A stretch of 64,000 nt of DNA from Tipula vernalis (Eukaryota; Arthropoda; Insecta; Diptera; Tipulidae): NCBI GenBank assembly GCA_958295665.1, contig OY282558.1, positions 309,104,092 through 309,168,091 of the forward strand. The letters run 5' to 3'. The notes beneath the pieces are model-generated. The model did not search any database, was not told the origin of the DNA, and saw only the letters and a program-made list of their open reading frames with translations. A program made the translations under genes and the position numbers. This document shows positions 11,298 through 22,022 of the stretch, one piece after another. Position 1 is the first letter of the stretch, and the number at the start of each line of letters is the position of its first letter.

Positions 11298-11694
11298 GGG
11301 AGAATTTTCGACGAGTGTTTTTGCAATTCCGCTGGGATGATATCGTCCGGGCCTGCCGATTTATACAGGGTTTAAAGCCGTTTAGTGCCCATAGGATCCG
11401 GTTTTTGCACACGATTTCCTCCAGGCACCCGGACGAAAATTTTTCCCCATTCCTACCAAGCTCCGTCGACACACCCACACTACCTGGGAAATTGGTATCC
11501 AACCGAAGCGCCAATGATTCCCCACTAGACGTTGTCCATAGCCCATCTGGTTTAATTAAGTAACTAGGGCTCGTTGGACTCTTAGATAAGATTTTCCTGA
11601 GGCGCGAAGTCTCCAAAACACCTTCCAATTTATCACAGAATAGTCTCCAAGACCTCCTCCGCGCCTTCCATCTAGGAGTCCCAGTCCTGAGCAT
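11298..11694 (-). pseudogene. LINE endonuclease-RT linker, frameshifted
   Basis: The first part (PSYLIKPDGLWTTSSGESL, GSVGVSTELGRNGEKF) looks like the usual linker before RT. After GFKP the frame is lost, and the AGPDDIIPAELQ-type motif continues in another frame. At least one 1-nt indel therefore lies near 11370. Confidence 0.65.
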
Positions 11695-11704
11695 CCCTAG
11701 AGCC

Positions 11705-11772
11705 CTTTGCTCTATTTAATGCTTTCCTACACCCTGAACGAAGGGTGTAGGAAAGCATTCAATAGAGCAAAG
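11705..11772. repeat. 31-bp-arm foldback inside the LINE
   Basis: CTTTGCTCTATTTAATGCTT... at 11705-11735 is repeated inverted at 11742-11772 with one mismatch, around a 6-nt loop (GAACGA). One arm is normal LINE coding (a CRKALNRAK-type stretch) and the other is an inverted copy of it. Confidence 0.9.
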
Positions 11773-11797
11773 CCACCATACCGGTTTCTGCTTCCCT

Positions 11798-12403
11798 TTA
11801 GGTATTCTCTCTAATATTAAACGTCACGTACCGATGGTCCGAGAAGGAGTGTTCCTTCGCCACTCTCCATTCTTTGACCATATGTGTAATGGAGTCTGAT
11901 GCAAAGGTAACATCCAGTACCTCCTGCCTGTTACTAATAATACAAGTGGGCTCTTGCCCCAGATTACACACTGCAAGGTTAGTACCCAATAAGTAATCAA
12001 ATAAGTACTCACCCCTATCATTGATGTCGGTGCCACCCCAGATTGTATGATGCGCATTTGCATCACAACACAGTATTACTCCGATCTTTCCCCGTTCCGC
12101 TTTGAGTATTAGTTCCCCAAGGTTATTCGGCGGAACCTCCTTATCTCGGTCCATATAGGCTGAAACCAGCCATAGTAAGCAGCCTCCCGTCTCCAGGTCG
12201 ACTCCCGTTACGTTTCCACTACTATATTGTGGAAGAAGAAAAATACTCAAGTTATTTTTAGCGAGAATGCAAGATCTGATCTTATCGGACCCATAAGAGT
12301 ATAAAATTGTATACCCTTTTACACCGAGGCCACAGATCTTGTTTTTACTAATCCAGGGTTGGATGAAGATAAAAAAAATTAGAAAAACTTTGATGGGTCG
12401 CAT
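11798..12403 (-). pseudogene. LINE APE-type endonuclease, C-terminal part
   Basis: The piece keeps CCDANAHHTIWGGTDINDRG, TNLAVCNLG, NRQEVLDVTFASD and the catalytic SFSDHRYV. The N-terminal catalytic segments (N and E residues) are absent, because sequence before about 12400 is not LINE-like. This marks the 5' truncation point. The apparent hydrophobic start (VFLIFFIFI) is flanking DNA. Confidence 0.85.
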
Positions 12404-13859
12404 TTATTTTAGATAGTAAACCTAAATAAAACAAAAAATAAATTCTGTTTTAAACGCAGGGGTTCCAAAAGGCAGTAAGCTGGCTCCACTATAGTATTTG
12501 ATCTATCCAGCAGACTTACCAACTTCAAATTATGTTAAAGTTTCAACAGGAAAACATTCCAACTTAAGCATAGACAGTAAGGTGGGAAGTGTACCCTGGT
12601 ATTTACGATGTACATAACACTCTGGTTTGTTTCCCGGATTAATTAATCGTGTGCCTTTTTCTCTATTTGTTTTTTTTATGTAGATTGTTTCAACTTATTG
12701 CAATTTCGTAAACGAGGAAAGAGAAAAAAGATAATCAAACTGAAGATTGACTATTTTGTTGTGAAATCGGGCATAAGTTAACTAAATCATTATTTGGTTT
12801 ATCCGTATTGATTGTTGTTGTAATATTTTGTTAATTAATACATTTTGAATTCAAAAACTATATTTTTTCGAAATTTTCAAAGGAACCTCTACGTTTTATG
12901 GTAGCAAAAGGCTACAAATTTTAAATCTAGGGTCTAGTCGCGTTTTAAATGGAGCACCTTGTAGTTGAGCCTCAGCAGGTGGTTTTCATTATGAATTACA
13001 ATTTTATGATAAGAATGAATGATATCATCAAGTATGTATTTATAACATAAAATAACATTTAAACTAATTCTAACTGCGGTTTAATTTAGATGGCAATTTT
13101 GAGGTTCTTTACCTTCCATTTTTGGTGACCTCTTTTCGATTTGTATATCAGCAGTATTAGGTAACTTTCGGCCGTTGCGCTAATTTATAAGTGTCGCATA
13201 TGTTAAATCCAAATTCTATAATAGCACTGGCGGAATGATTGAACATTTCGTCAATGTTAGAAAATTTGTGGAAAATAATGACGAAAGTGAAGTTTTCTTA
13301 AAAATGTTTACTAAATTTTTAAACGGTCTATGTTTAAGTAAAAATCAACTCCTGCGTTAGACGGAAACTTAACTTGATAAATATTTATTCATTTAAAAAG
13401 TTTACTAAGCATAATAAATTATTTTAGCTCAACAAAAACGTAAAATAATTAAATCAATAAATAGCAAAACTGATTTATTTGTTTGCCAAATTGTTACGTC
13501 AATCTAATATCAAATGGTTAATAAATTCTATTCGACAAAATAGAGGTGATCATAGAGGTAATGCTAATTGACCACATAAATAATAAAGTAACTAGAAGCT
13601 AATCCAGCATCAAAAAACCCCTTCCTTATTTTTGCGGGTCATCAGGAGTTTACAACTACATTTGGTACCATATCGTTTTAAACAATAATTGTGGTTAAAC
13701 AAAAAATTCTGTGGATCTGATCCTAGAGATTTTGCCAATTGGCCACATATATGAAGAAGAAGTTTTTTATTTGTGGCATCTACTCACAATATATCTACTA
13801 ATAAAAAGTAGAAATACCATCCCCTCCCCTCCCCCCTGCTTGATTTTACCCAAAGGATT
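12404..13859. other. intergenic, no gene seen
   Basis: AT-rich DNA between two LINEs. Short frames around 13711-13956 on both strands are low-complexity and lack domains. Confidence 0.55.
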
Positions 13860-14060
13860 ATATAAAGTATATAACCCTTTAAAAGGAGCGTTTTCCTTAA
13901 GCTCCTTCAGTAGTTTGGTTTCACACAGACAAAAAATTGGTCTGCTCATCAGGTAGCTACGACCAAACTATAAAAATACAAATCTTGCTTTTTTCGTTTA
14001 AAACGAAGTAAGACCGCACTGTTTTAGCGAATTATAATATTCACCAATGAAAGGCAGTCC
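13860..14060. repeat. half copy of the foldback family at 47.4-48.1 kb
   Basis: AGTAGTTTGGTTTC, CTCATCAGGTAGCTACGACC, AAACTATAAAAATA and TTTAGCGAATTATA occur in the same order and spacing as in the left arm of the palindromic element at 47371-48092. Only one arm is present here. It shows no coding. Confidence 0.7.
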
Positions 14061-14262
14061 TACCAATCTAACAAAATAATCTAACATTTTAAATGAACAA
14101 TACCCAGTACTTTTTTGACAGAGTCTATAATTGAATGGAGAAGGCCTTCGATGGCTAACGTTATGTACTATACCATAATAAGTGACGAGCATTAGCATCA
14201 AAACCATTCACCAAGGGAGATGTGTTTCTTCTTACTCCACAACACCAGGTTATTAAGCTCCT

Positions 14263-14664
14263 TTGGATGCAAACGAAATTCAAGTTGCTCTCGCTGAAAA
14301 AGGTTTCCAGTGCAAAACTATTACCAATATTTTCAATCGGGAGAAGGTTCCTCAGCCATTGCTTCGTCTGGAATTAGAACCAGACAATAAAAAGGTTAAA
14401 GGCAACCATGCAATATTTGACCTAAAATATCTACTGCCCAGAAGGGTTACCATCGAGGAACCCAGGAAAATAAATGGGCCGGTACAGTGCATTAAGTGCC
14501 AAGAATATGGGCACACTAGAGCCTATTGCACTTTGAACGATGTTTGTGTTATATGTGGTGAACTCCATAATTCAAAGGTTTGCAATAAAGCAAAAAATGA
14601 AGCATCAGTGAAAAATGCAGCAACTGCGATGGAAATCACGCAGCTAATTATAGAGGGTGTCTAA
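14263..14664 (+). pseudogene. Jockey ORF1, zinc-knuckle part
   Basis: It begins in DANEIQVALAEKGFQCKTI (the family's PRE_C2HC-type segment), then VTIEEPRKINGPVQC and CCHC knuckles CIKCQEYGHTRAYC and CVICGELHNSKVC. ORF1 protein binds the element RNA. The true N terminus is missing. The stop at 14662 follows a frameshift, since ORF1-like sequence continues in another frame. Confidence 0.85.
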
Positions 14665-14675
14665 TTTATCTAGAA

Positions 14676-14969
14676 TTGAAAAGGAGAATCAATCCAAAGC
14701 AGCGAGCAGAGCAGCGAATCCTTAATCTTCATTCTTCAGTTAGAAAAGAAGCATGGCCAGAAATTGTAAACAGAAACGCTCGAAATGGAAATCAGTACGC
14801 AACTGTAAACAGCAGCGTGCACCAAGGGGTTTCATACGCAAGTATTCTTAAAGGTACCGCTCCTAAGATGCAAGCAAGTAAGAGGGAAACGATGGAGAGA
14901 ACCATGGATCTAATGATGCAGAATACGAGCATGATCACGATGCAGATAGTCGTAAAAAGCCAAAAATGA
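14676..14969 (+). pseudogene. Jockey ORF1 C-terminal part, frameshifted
   Basis: GVSYASILKGTAP is the usual near-terminal motif of Jockey-type ORF1. The piece overlaps the ORF2 start by 4 nt at 14966, which resembles the native ORF1/ORF2 spacing. Confidence 0.65.
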
Positions 14970-15493
14970 CCATCATCAAAATAGCCATATGGAATGCAAA
15001 CGGCCTAGCACAACATAAAGCAGAGGTACATGCATTCCTCACTGAGGACAATATTGACATAATGTTAATATCAGAAACACGCTTCACCAAAAATAGCTAT
15101 TTCAAAATTAATGGGTACTCTATTTATGACACCAAGCACCCAGATGGTAAAGCACATGGAGGCACTGCTGTATTGATTAAGCGAAGATTAAAACACTACG
15201 AACTTACGAAATATGAGAAAGAACATATACCATCAATGAGCATCTGTCTGCAGGAGTGGTCTGGAAACTGCGTCATATCTTCATTGTACTGGCTTCCAAA
15301 ACATGATATAAAAAAACTCCAGTTCTTGGATTATTTCAGCCAGCTGGGTAATAAATTTCTTGCGGGCGGCGATTACAACGCTAAACATACTCATTGGGGT
15401 TCCATATTAACATCGCCGAAAGGCAAACAACTTTATGATGCTATAGAGGAACAGTCCCTGGATTATTTATCTGCCGGTAACCCAACTTACTAA
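14966..15493 (+). pseudogene. Jockey ORF2 endonuclease domain
   Basis: An APE-type endonuclease with IAIWNANGL (catalytic N), DIMLISETRF (catalytic E), GGTAVLIKR and AGGDYNAKHTHWGS (catalytic D, N). It stops at NPTY by frameshift. The last catalytic motif TSDHSPV lies further on in a different frame at about 15543-15563. The ATG at 14966 is the likely native ORF2 start. Confidence 0.88.
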
Positions 15494-16313
15494 GGGCATT
15501 CCACGTACATATGCTAAGGCCACCGATTGCTATGATCTGACTTCTGATCACTCGCCGGTAATAGTAATATTGAGTACCGATGTCTTAAGGAACGAAATGC
15601 CGAACCGTCTTACAAACAAGCAAACTAATTGGGATCAATATAGGAGGCTAGTCGAACAAAATTGCCTACTTAATATTCCTCTGATCACACCAGCTGATAT
15701 TGATGCGGCGCCAGAAAATCTAAAACATGCCATAACATTATCCGCTGAAAAGGCTACACCCGGCATAAGCAGTTCTGAAAAAGTAAATAAACTGTCACGT
15801 AATATACAGGAATTAATCCACGAAAAGCGACAAATTCGTTGTCAATGGCAGCAAACAAAATCACCGTTATTGAAATGGAAATTGAATCGAGCTATTAAGG
15901 CCGTAACATTTGCTTTGCGGGAAGAAGAAAACCAGTGCATAAAGAACTATTTAAGTGATCTCTCGGCAACCGATAGGACAGATTATTCTTTGTGGAAGGC
16001 AACAAAAAATTTAAAAAGGCCAACAAATTCGAATCCACCGATTAGACTACCAACTGGAAATTGGGCGAGAAGTGATGAAGAAAAAGCCAATGCTTTTGCT
16101 GCTCATCTAACAACAGTATTCGTCCCACACGAAGAAGATAATTATTTCGTGCCACCACAGCAAATGGATGATGGTTTATCCTACAATAAACCTATAAAGT
16201 ATAATTGGAAGAAAGTTAAGAATACAATTAAAACTTGCATAAGCCCGAAAAAGGCACCAGGACCATCTCATTACTGGAAAAATGATAAGGGAATTGCCCA
16301 GATAAATGCATAA
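15494..16313 (+). pseudogene. Jockey ORF2 linker after endonuclease
   Basis: It starts with the displaced SDHSPV motif, then the long basic linker (NKLSRNIQELIHEKRQIRCQW, AIKAVTFALREEENQCIKNY, TDYSLWKATKNLKRPT, ANAFAAHLTTVFVPH) typical of Jockey. It ends near SPKKAPGPSHYWKN, the degraded form of the K-APG-D motif that opens RT. Confidence 0.8.
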
Positions 16314-16447
16314 AACTAATAACATTTGTAATCAACGCGATCATGCGAACCAGTTATATTCCTCAGAAATGGATGATATCTTTGATCACAATGATTCATA
16401 ACACAGGGAAAAATGAAACGCAAATCTCATCATAACGTCCAATAAGT

Positions 16448-16552
16448 ATGCTGCCCACAATCTCAAAGCTATTTGAAAAAATGTTACTAACGAAATTGAA
16501 ACCAATATTAGAAGAATGGCGCATTATTCCAGACCATCAATTTGGATTCCGA
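16448..16552 (+). pseudogene. Jockey RT, first block only
   Basis: LPTISKLFEKMLLTKLKPIL and IIPDHQFGFR are the RT fingers block of the Jockey clade. The sequence then switches without transition to antisense gypsy gag. Confidence 0.85.
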
Positions 16553-16971
16553 ATTTGGTTGGGTAAACGTTGCATCCAGATTTGCTTCAACATTTTGTCC
16601 CCTACTTTTGATCCTCCCAATGTGCGCATTTCATTTAGGAGCCCGGACGGTTTTTTATCGCCTAACTGCACATCTTCCAACAATGTTTTAATTTTTCTTT
16701 GATCCGACACGGCAAACTGTTCCAACAAAGCTTTTTTTAATGAATCATATTTCTCATCAGCAGGTGGGTGCACGACTGCGTCCGTTACCAGAGATAATAT
16801 TTTTGTATCCACTGCCGTTAATAACGTATAAAATTTTGTTGCGTCAGTAGATATTCCGCTCAATGCGAATTGTGCCTCCACTTGTTGGAACCAAATTTCG
16901 GCGTTCACTGACCAGAATGGTGGTAGCCTAACTGCTACTTCGTTTACGACGATTTCATTTTCGTTTCCCAT
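16553..16971 (-). pseudogene. gypsy G1 gag, N-terminal 140 residues
   Basis: It contains VAVRLPPFWSVNAEIWFQQV, EAQFALSGISTDATKFYTL and LLEDVQLGDKKPSGLLNEMR, the capsid region of a common insect gypsy gag type. The frame is open from its ATG but ends at the junction with the Jockey fragment, so all downstream gag and pol are gone. Confidence 0.8.
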
Positions 16972-17204
16972 AATTAAGAATTTGTGTATTTTAATATTAA
17001 TATTCCGAGTATAATATTTTTATGTGTAAAATCGGAAATTGTATGATGTATATTCACGAATTTTTTACACGTGGTATTACAACACTATGTCCCGTAACCT
17101 CACTATTTTCCGTATATTTATGGCTGTGCACTATTTGTTAAATTATTTTAATATTTACGACAGTAATTTTTATATTTATTTATAGTTAATGTGTGTTTTT
17201 TATC

Positions 17205-17222
17205 ACGTCGGGTTGGTCACCA
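17205..17222 (-). other. primer-binding-like site of G1
   Basis: TGGTGACCAACCCGACGTG reads on the minus strand directly after the LTR-like segment. TGGTGACC(C)CGACGTG is a frequent PBS-proximal sequence of insect gypsy elements. The tRNA is not assigned. Confidence 0.5.
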
Positions 17223-17547
17223 AATTATGGGAATATTATGGGTCGTTATTTATTATTTACGAATAAAGGAATGCTTTTTCTATTTTTAAAATACGTTTAT
17301 TCTATTTTGCTTTATACACGAGACTCCTTTTTCTTTTTTGTACAGTTGATTAACAAAGTAAAAAAAACCTTTTGAAAAAAGTATTTCCCTATGAACCAAA
17401 TTTAAATTGAATATATCGACGTCTTCGGTTTGCAGGATAACCCCACAGTTTCTATAAAAACTATCCAGCTATTTATGTATACTTTTACGATATACTTTCC
17501 GTACCCTTAGACATACTCGACGTACTCTTAGACATACTCAATGTACT

Positions 17548-17733
17548 TGATGTATAATGAATTGAATCTAATGACACGTAAACGCGGTTATTATTATTTT
17601 AAGTTCAGTGGAATGTAAATAAATTAATATATAAGAGATGAACATGTACAATGATATAATAATAAGAGACTTGTTATAAAGAACATATTATATTGTATTT
17701 TTATTAATAATCACCGTAAACGGGTACAAAACA
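17548..17733 (+). repeat. G2 5' LTR (186 bp)
   Basis: It runs from TGATGTATAATGAATTG to CGGGTACAAAACA. It is matched by 33026-33211 over its full length with differences confined mainly to the two ends. Confidence 0.93.
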
Positions 17734-17745
17734 TGGCGCAGTTGG
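17734..17745 (+). other. G2 primer-binding site
   Basis: TGGCGCAGTTGG starts at the base after the LTR's terminal CA, where a tRNA-primed minus-strand start is expected. The tRNA is not identified. Confidence 0.6.
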
Positions 17746-17917
17746 TTTTGTTTAAAAAAAAAAATGTATGCCAAATAAAAAACGGTGAAAGACGTTAAAG
17801 TAAAAATAGTTAAAAAAAAAAAAAAAATCTATTGTAAAAGTCGACAATTGAAAACGTGCTTCAAGAAAAGAAAAAGTACGCCATTTTGCTAAAATTTGAC
17901 CAAAATTAAAAATTGTC

Positions 17918-18634
17918 ATGGAGAATATGAAAAGGCCAGCACCTTTAACAATTAAAGGAAATTTACAATTAAATTGGCAGAAGTTTAAAAGGCAGTTTGA
18001 TATTTTCATGATTGCTACGGGCTGCAACACAAAAGAAGATCAGGTCAAAGTAGCGGTATTTAGAAACTTAGTGGGCGAAGAAGCTAACGAAATATTGGAC
18101 ACATTGGGTATTCAAAAGATAGAAGAAGCCAAATTAGAAGACGTCATCAAGGAATTCAATAAATATTGTGTACCTAAAATAAATTTATTATACGAGAGAC
18201 ATCATTTTTATAATCGACGACAACAAGAAAATGAAATGTTTGATAATTTTTTGACAGACCTGAAAACATTGTCAGAAAATTGTGAATTCGGAACTTTGAA
18301 GGACAGCATAATACGAGACAGGATCGTGTTTGGTTTAAAAGACACAGGACTTCAGGAAAAGCTGCTGAAATTAGGAAATCCAACGTTGATCGAAACAGTC
18401 GATAAGTGTAGGATGGAAGAACGCTCTTCAATGCAGGCAAGAGAAATACAAAAAACAACAGAAACTGAAATAAATGAGGTTAGAAAATTTAGTATTAATT
18501 ATAATAAAAATTTAGATTATAATAAAGTTAAGTTTATTTCGATGAATAAATCGAAAGCGGGTAGAAAAGAGCAAAAACCATCACAATCGGGGGGATTCGA
18601 TAGATGTAAAAATGATAAATTGCACAAAATGTAA
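17918..18634 (+). CDS. G2 gag (Mag-type)
   Basis: This 238-codon frame has the capsid fold typical of Mag/K02A2.6-like gypsy: LQLNWQKFKRQFDIFMIATG, KVAVFRNLVGEEANEIL, ERHHFYNRRQQENEMFDNF, IRDRIVFGLKDTGLQEKLL. It overlaps the next frame by 23 nt. The nucleocapsid zinc knuckles lie in that next frame (18612 on), so gag-pol expression would need a frameshift or the overlap reflects a small indel. The start ATG is preceded by in-frame stops. Confidence 0.85.
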   Translation: MENMKRPAPLTIKGNLQLNWQKFKRQFDIFMIATGCNTKEDQVKVAVFRNLVGEEANEILDTLGIQKIEEAKLEDVIKEFNKYCVPKINLLYERHHFYNRRQQENEMFDNFLTDLKTLSENCEFGTLKDSIIRDRIVFGLKDTGLQEKLLKLGNPTLIETVDKCRMEERSSMQAREIQKTTETEINEVRKFSINYNKNLDYNKVKFISMNKSKAGRKEQKPSQSGGFDRCKNDKLHKM

Positions 18635-19679
18635 CGAGCGACACGCGTGGGGAAAATGCCCAGCTTATGGATTTAGATATAAGAAATGCAAGTCGTGGCA
18701 TCATTTTACAAAATGTTGCAGGTCTAAAAGAGTTGACGAGTTACAAGAGCGGAATGATTGTGATGATTTTTGTATCGATAGTATTGATATCCAGGGCATA
18801 AGGGGTCCTGAAATAAAAGATGAAATTGAGATAGATAAAAAAAATAGAAGTGTTTTGTCAATAACACAGAATAATAAGGGATGGTTTGAAAATTTATTAA
18901 TAAACGAAAAACAAATTTTGTTTAAAATAGACACGGGGGCGGATCTAAATATACTTCCAATAGACATATATGAAAAAATAAAAGGCGATAGTAAGATACA
19001 GAAGACTGATATAATTTTAAGGGCGTATGGGGGGTCGAAAATAATTCCTTTAGGGAAAGTAATGTTAAGCGTGACATATAATGATATTGGGAAAATTGAA
19101 CTTTTCATTGTAGTTGATGCGAATTTAACTCGCATAATTGGTTTAGAGACTATTAAAAGTTTAAAAGTAATTAAAAATGTTAATGTAGTTACAAATGAAA
19201 AAGAAAATTTTGTTAAAGAAAATTCAGAAATTTTTATAGGTCTAGGGAGATTTGCTGAAAAATTAAAAATAGTCCTAAAGGAGAATGCTCATCCAGTGTC
19301 TAGACCCCCACGTAGGATTTCGATTGCTATAAAAGAAAAAGTCAAACAAACAATAGAAAAACTTGAAAACAATGACATAATACAATCATTAAAAGAACCC
19401 ACTAAGTGGGTGAGCAATTTGGTAGTAGTTGAGAAACCGGATGGCTCGATGAGAATTTGTTTAGATCCCAAGTATTTGAACGAAGCGATTAAAAAAGACT
19501 ATTACGAAATACCAAGGTTAGAGGATCTTGCGGCAAAATTAACAGGTGCAAATGTATTTTCTGTTTTAGACCTTAAGGACGGATTTTATCAGATTGAGTT
19601 GGACGAATATTCGAAAAACTTTGTTCGTTTAGTTCACCATTTGGTTGCTATTGTTTTAAAAGGTTGCTTTTTGGTATAA
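18612..19679 (+). pseudogene. G2 pol: zinc knuckles, protease, RT start
   Basis: It opens with INCTKCNERHAWGKC (CCHC-like, Mag spacing) and a poorer second knuckle. Aspartic protease follows as FKIDTGADLNILP. RT begins with ENDIIQSLKEPTKWVSNLV, GSMRICLDPKYLNEAI and FSVLDLKDGFYQIELD (first catalytic Asp present). A 1-nt indel near 19610 throws the frame into a stop at 19677, while RT sequence continues in another frame. Confidence 0.88.
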
Positions 19680-20073
19680 ATATAGCACCGGAAACTTATC
19701 AAAAGTTAAATGAAAAAATTTTTGGAGAGTTTTCGGGAATTCTTATTTACATGGATGACATACTGATATATGGTGTAATGAAAAAGAACATGATGAAAGA
19801 TTGTTGAAAGTAGTCAAGAGGGCTAAAGAATTGAATATAAAATTCAATAAAACAAAAATTCAATACAAAGTGGACAAAGTCAGGTTTCTAGGGCATGTGT
19901 TTAGTCGGGATGGTATAAGTACTGATCCAAATAGAATTAGAGCAATAACAGAAAGGCCAGATCCAACCAATAGGATGGAATTACAAAGATTCCTCGGAAT
20001 GATAAACTATATCCGGAGTTTCATTCCAAATCTGGCTAGTCATACTGAACCTTTACGACAGTTGCTCAGTTAG
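19680..20073 (+). pseudogene. G2 pol: RT palm and thumb
   Basis: The frame downstream keeps ILIYMDDILIYG (catalytic DD, about 19740-19775), then VRFLGHVFSRDGI and MELQRFLGMINYIRSFIPN. A small deletion after YMDD makes a further break before the ATG at 19801, and the frame stops at 20071. Confidence 0.85.
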
Positions 20074-20108
20074 ATAGTCATACAAAGTCGATAAAAAATT
20101 TAAAACAT

Positions 20109-20537
20109 ATGATCGTTAAGTCACCCATTTTACAGCCTTTCAATGAAAAGGAAAAAATAGTGATACAGACAGATGCCAGCCAGTTTGGCTTAGGGTGTGC
20201 TTTGTTACAGAATCGAAAACCTGTAGCTTATGCATCCAGGAGCTTAACAGCAACGGAACAACAGTATGCTCAGGTGGAAAAAGAATTGCTGGCTGTAATC
20301 TATTCGTGTGCAAAATTTCATTATTTTATATACGGAAGAAAAGTCGAGATTCATTCTGATCATAAACCCTTAATAAGTATAATGAAAAAAGAATTAGGAA
20401 AAATAAATTCGTCACGTCTTCAGAGAATGAAGATGAAACTGCTAGTATATGAGATTGAGTTAAAGTATGTCCCGGGTAAAGAAATGCATATAGCTGACCA
20501 TCTGAGAGAGAGTACGAGGAAGTCGTTCATTCCGTAA
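20109..20537 (+). pseudogene. G2 pol: RNase H
   Basis: KIVIQTDASQFGLGCALLQ (catalytic D), PVAYASRSLTATEQQYAQVE (catalytic E region) and VEIHSDHKPLISIMKK (catalytic D) are all retained. The connection domain follows (YVPGKEMHIADHLRES). The domain is intact, but the frame is broken before integrase. Confidence 0.88.
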
Positions 20538-20609
20538 ACATGACAGAGTTGAATAAACAAAAAATGGTGATGGAGACTTCAAGGAACAAAGTCTTAAATC
20601 AAATCTTGA

Positions 20610-21227
20610 ATGTATATCAAAATGGTTGGCCTTAAGGATAAGAGATTTCTCCTTGAGGAGGTAAAGTCATTTTGGAAATTTCGACAGGATATATTTTGTG
20701 ATGAGGGGATAGTATACTTAAACGATCGAATAGTGGTCCCAAAAATATTACGTAGACATATGTTGGAAAAGTTACATGAAGCTCATATTGGTATAAGCAC
20801 GACAAAACAAAGAGCACGACAAATTTTATATTGGCCCGGAATCGACAATGATATAGAGGGTTTCATCAATAAATGTAGAGTATGTGAGAAATATAGGTCT
20901 TCTAATTCATATGAGCCGTTAATTACACATGAAGTTCCTGAGTATCCATTTGAGAAAATTGGATGCGTTATCTTGCAATCAGGAACGGAGAACTATTTGG
21001 TTGTGACTGATTGTTTTAGCAAATGGCTCGAAATAGTCGAGTTAAAGTCTAAGCAGTCAAACGATATAATAAAGTGTCTTAAAATTATTTTTTCAAATAA
21101 TGGTATCCCAAAAATATTGATAAGTGATAAGATGCCTTTCGCGTCAAAAGAATTTTCCATATTTAGTCAGGAGTGGAATTTTGAAATTAGAACAAGTAGT
21201 CCTAGATATGCACGGTCTAATGAGTAA
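20610..21227 (+). pseudogene. G2 integrase, catalytic residue lost
   Basis: HHCC zinc domain (LHEAHIGISTTKQRARQILYW, CRVCEKY) and part of the core are present. Where gypsy integrases have the first catalytic Asp, this copy reads KIGCVILQSG. The second Asp is in ILISDKMPF but the usual SDNGP is altered. A TAA at 21225 falls just before the AEK segment that carries the catalytic Glu. It cannot be active. Confidence 0.85.
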
Positions 21228-21650
21228 GCGGAGAAACCGGTACACATTGCCAAAAATATTATACGTAAAGCTAGGGAAGATAACAGAGATATAGAATATT
21301 CCTTGCTAGAGTATAGAAACCATCCTGTTGCCGAATTGAATGCATCACCCGCGCAACTGCTCATGAGTAGGAGAACCAGAACAAAAGTTCCAATTAAAGA
21401 TGATCTTTTGAAACCACGTTTAGTAGGGTTTAATGTAAGAGAAAAGTTAACAGAAAAACAATAGAAAGTGAAGTCTTATCACGATGCGCGAGTTAGGTTT
21501 CGACCAGAATTTACACCGGGTGAATCGGTCGTTTACAGAGATAAAAAGGTCTGGGAGCCAGCTCGGGTAGTCTCAACTCATACAGGTCCACGTTCTTTAA
21601 TAATAAAGACTGAAAATAACAGACTGTTGCGTAGAATAAATTTCATTTAA
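21228..21650 (+). pseudogene. G2 integrase C-terminal part
   Basis: After the stop, the integrase continues (AKNIIRKAREDNRDIEYSLL, EYRNHPVAELNASPAQLLMS, a further stop at 21461-21463, then the GPY/F-type segment ESVVYRDKKVWEPARVVSTH TGPRSLI). No env-like frame follows before the copia insertion at 21798. Confidence 0.75.
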
Positions 21651-21797
21651 GGAAATCGTTAAATGAGTCATAATCATCAGAACTCGGTTAGATGACTTTG
21701 AAAATAGAACAGAGACCTTACCTGATTTGTCAGAGAGAATAGGAAGTCGGAGTAACGATTGTGGGGGTCTTCGGGAGACTGCAAATGTGGTTACTAG

Positions 21798-22022
21798 TAT
21801 TATAATTTAGCTATTTTACGCAGAAATAATTATAACAATAAAGAAAAAGTCAGAACGTTTTATATTATACTGAAACTCTCTTTTATGGATCGTATTTTAT
21901 TATCGATGTTTACTGTTTGAGAAAAAGTTATGAAGTGAAGTAGAGACTTTGACATATTATAAAACTGTAACTTGACAGTATGACAAGTGTTGCCAAGTTT
22001 GGTTACAATGCGAATTTCAATA
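21798..22022 (-). repeat. copia 3' LTR (225 bp)
   Basis: It matches 26836-27060. The terminal G of TATTG is A here. The first 12 bases of the LTR (minus-strand sense) occur a second time at 22478-22467, because the foldback element inserted after them and duplicated CGAATTTCAATA. Confidence 0.93.

Larger units (their letters stand above)
8977..12403 (-). mobile_element. decayed 5'-truncated LINE, LOA/R1-like (RNase H-bearing)
   Basis: Reading leftward, the order is endonuclease (12403-11798), linker, reverse transcriptase (11300-9998), RNase H (9850-9617) and a C-terminal Cys/His region (9535-9089). The order and the RNase H place it in the I/LOA/R1 group of non-LTR retrotransposons. The first part of the endonuclease is missing, as in normal 5' truncation. 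Several frameshifts and stops separate the pieces, so it is dead. The 3' tail (about 8977-9060) contains GGTTAGCTTAGGTTACGTTAG, a TTAGGT-like run, instead of poly-A. A foldback lies between the endonuclease and RT. Confidence 0.85.
14255..16552 (+). mobile_element. Jockey-like LINE, truncated at both ends
   Basis: The order is ORF1 with zinc knuckles, then endonuclease, linker and RT start. ORF1 begins abruptly inside the conserved DANEIQVALAEKGF region. RT is cut at DHQFGFR, after which the sequence becomes an antisense gypsy gag. At least three frameshifts separate the reading frames. The right junction near 16550 implies deletion or insertion after the LINE arrived. Confidence 0.85.
16545..17547 (-). 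mobile_element. Ty3/gypsy 5' fragment (G1): partial gag, leader, PBS, LTR part
   Basis: On the minus strand the order is an LTR-like segment (17547-17223), a PBS-like sequence at 17222-17205, a leader, then gag truncated at about 16550. The rest of pol is absent. The LTR-like segment is interrupted at 17547 by gypsy G2 and appears to continue at 33212, where the same CTTAGG / TACTCGACGTAC-rich sequence resumes. Element ends are not resolved. Confidence 0.65.

Noticed and set aside
21651..21797. Search for an env gene after gypsy G2 integrase
   Set aside because: Only 147 bp remain before the copia insertion, and the 32730-33025 remainder is non-coding, so G2 is not an env-bearing errantivirus.
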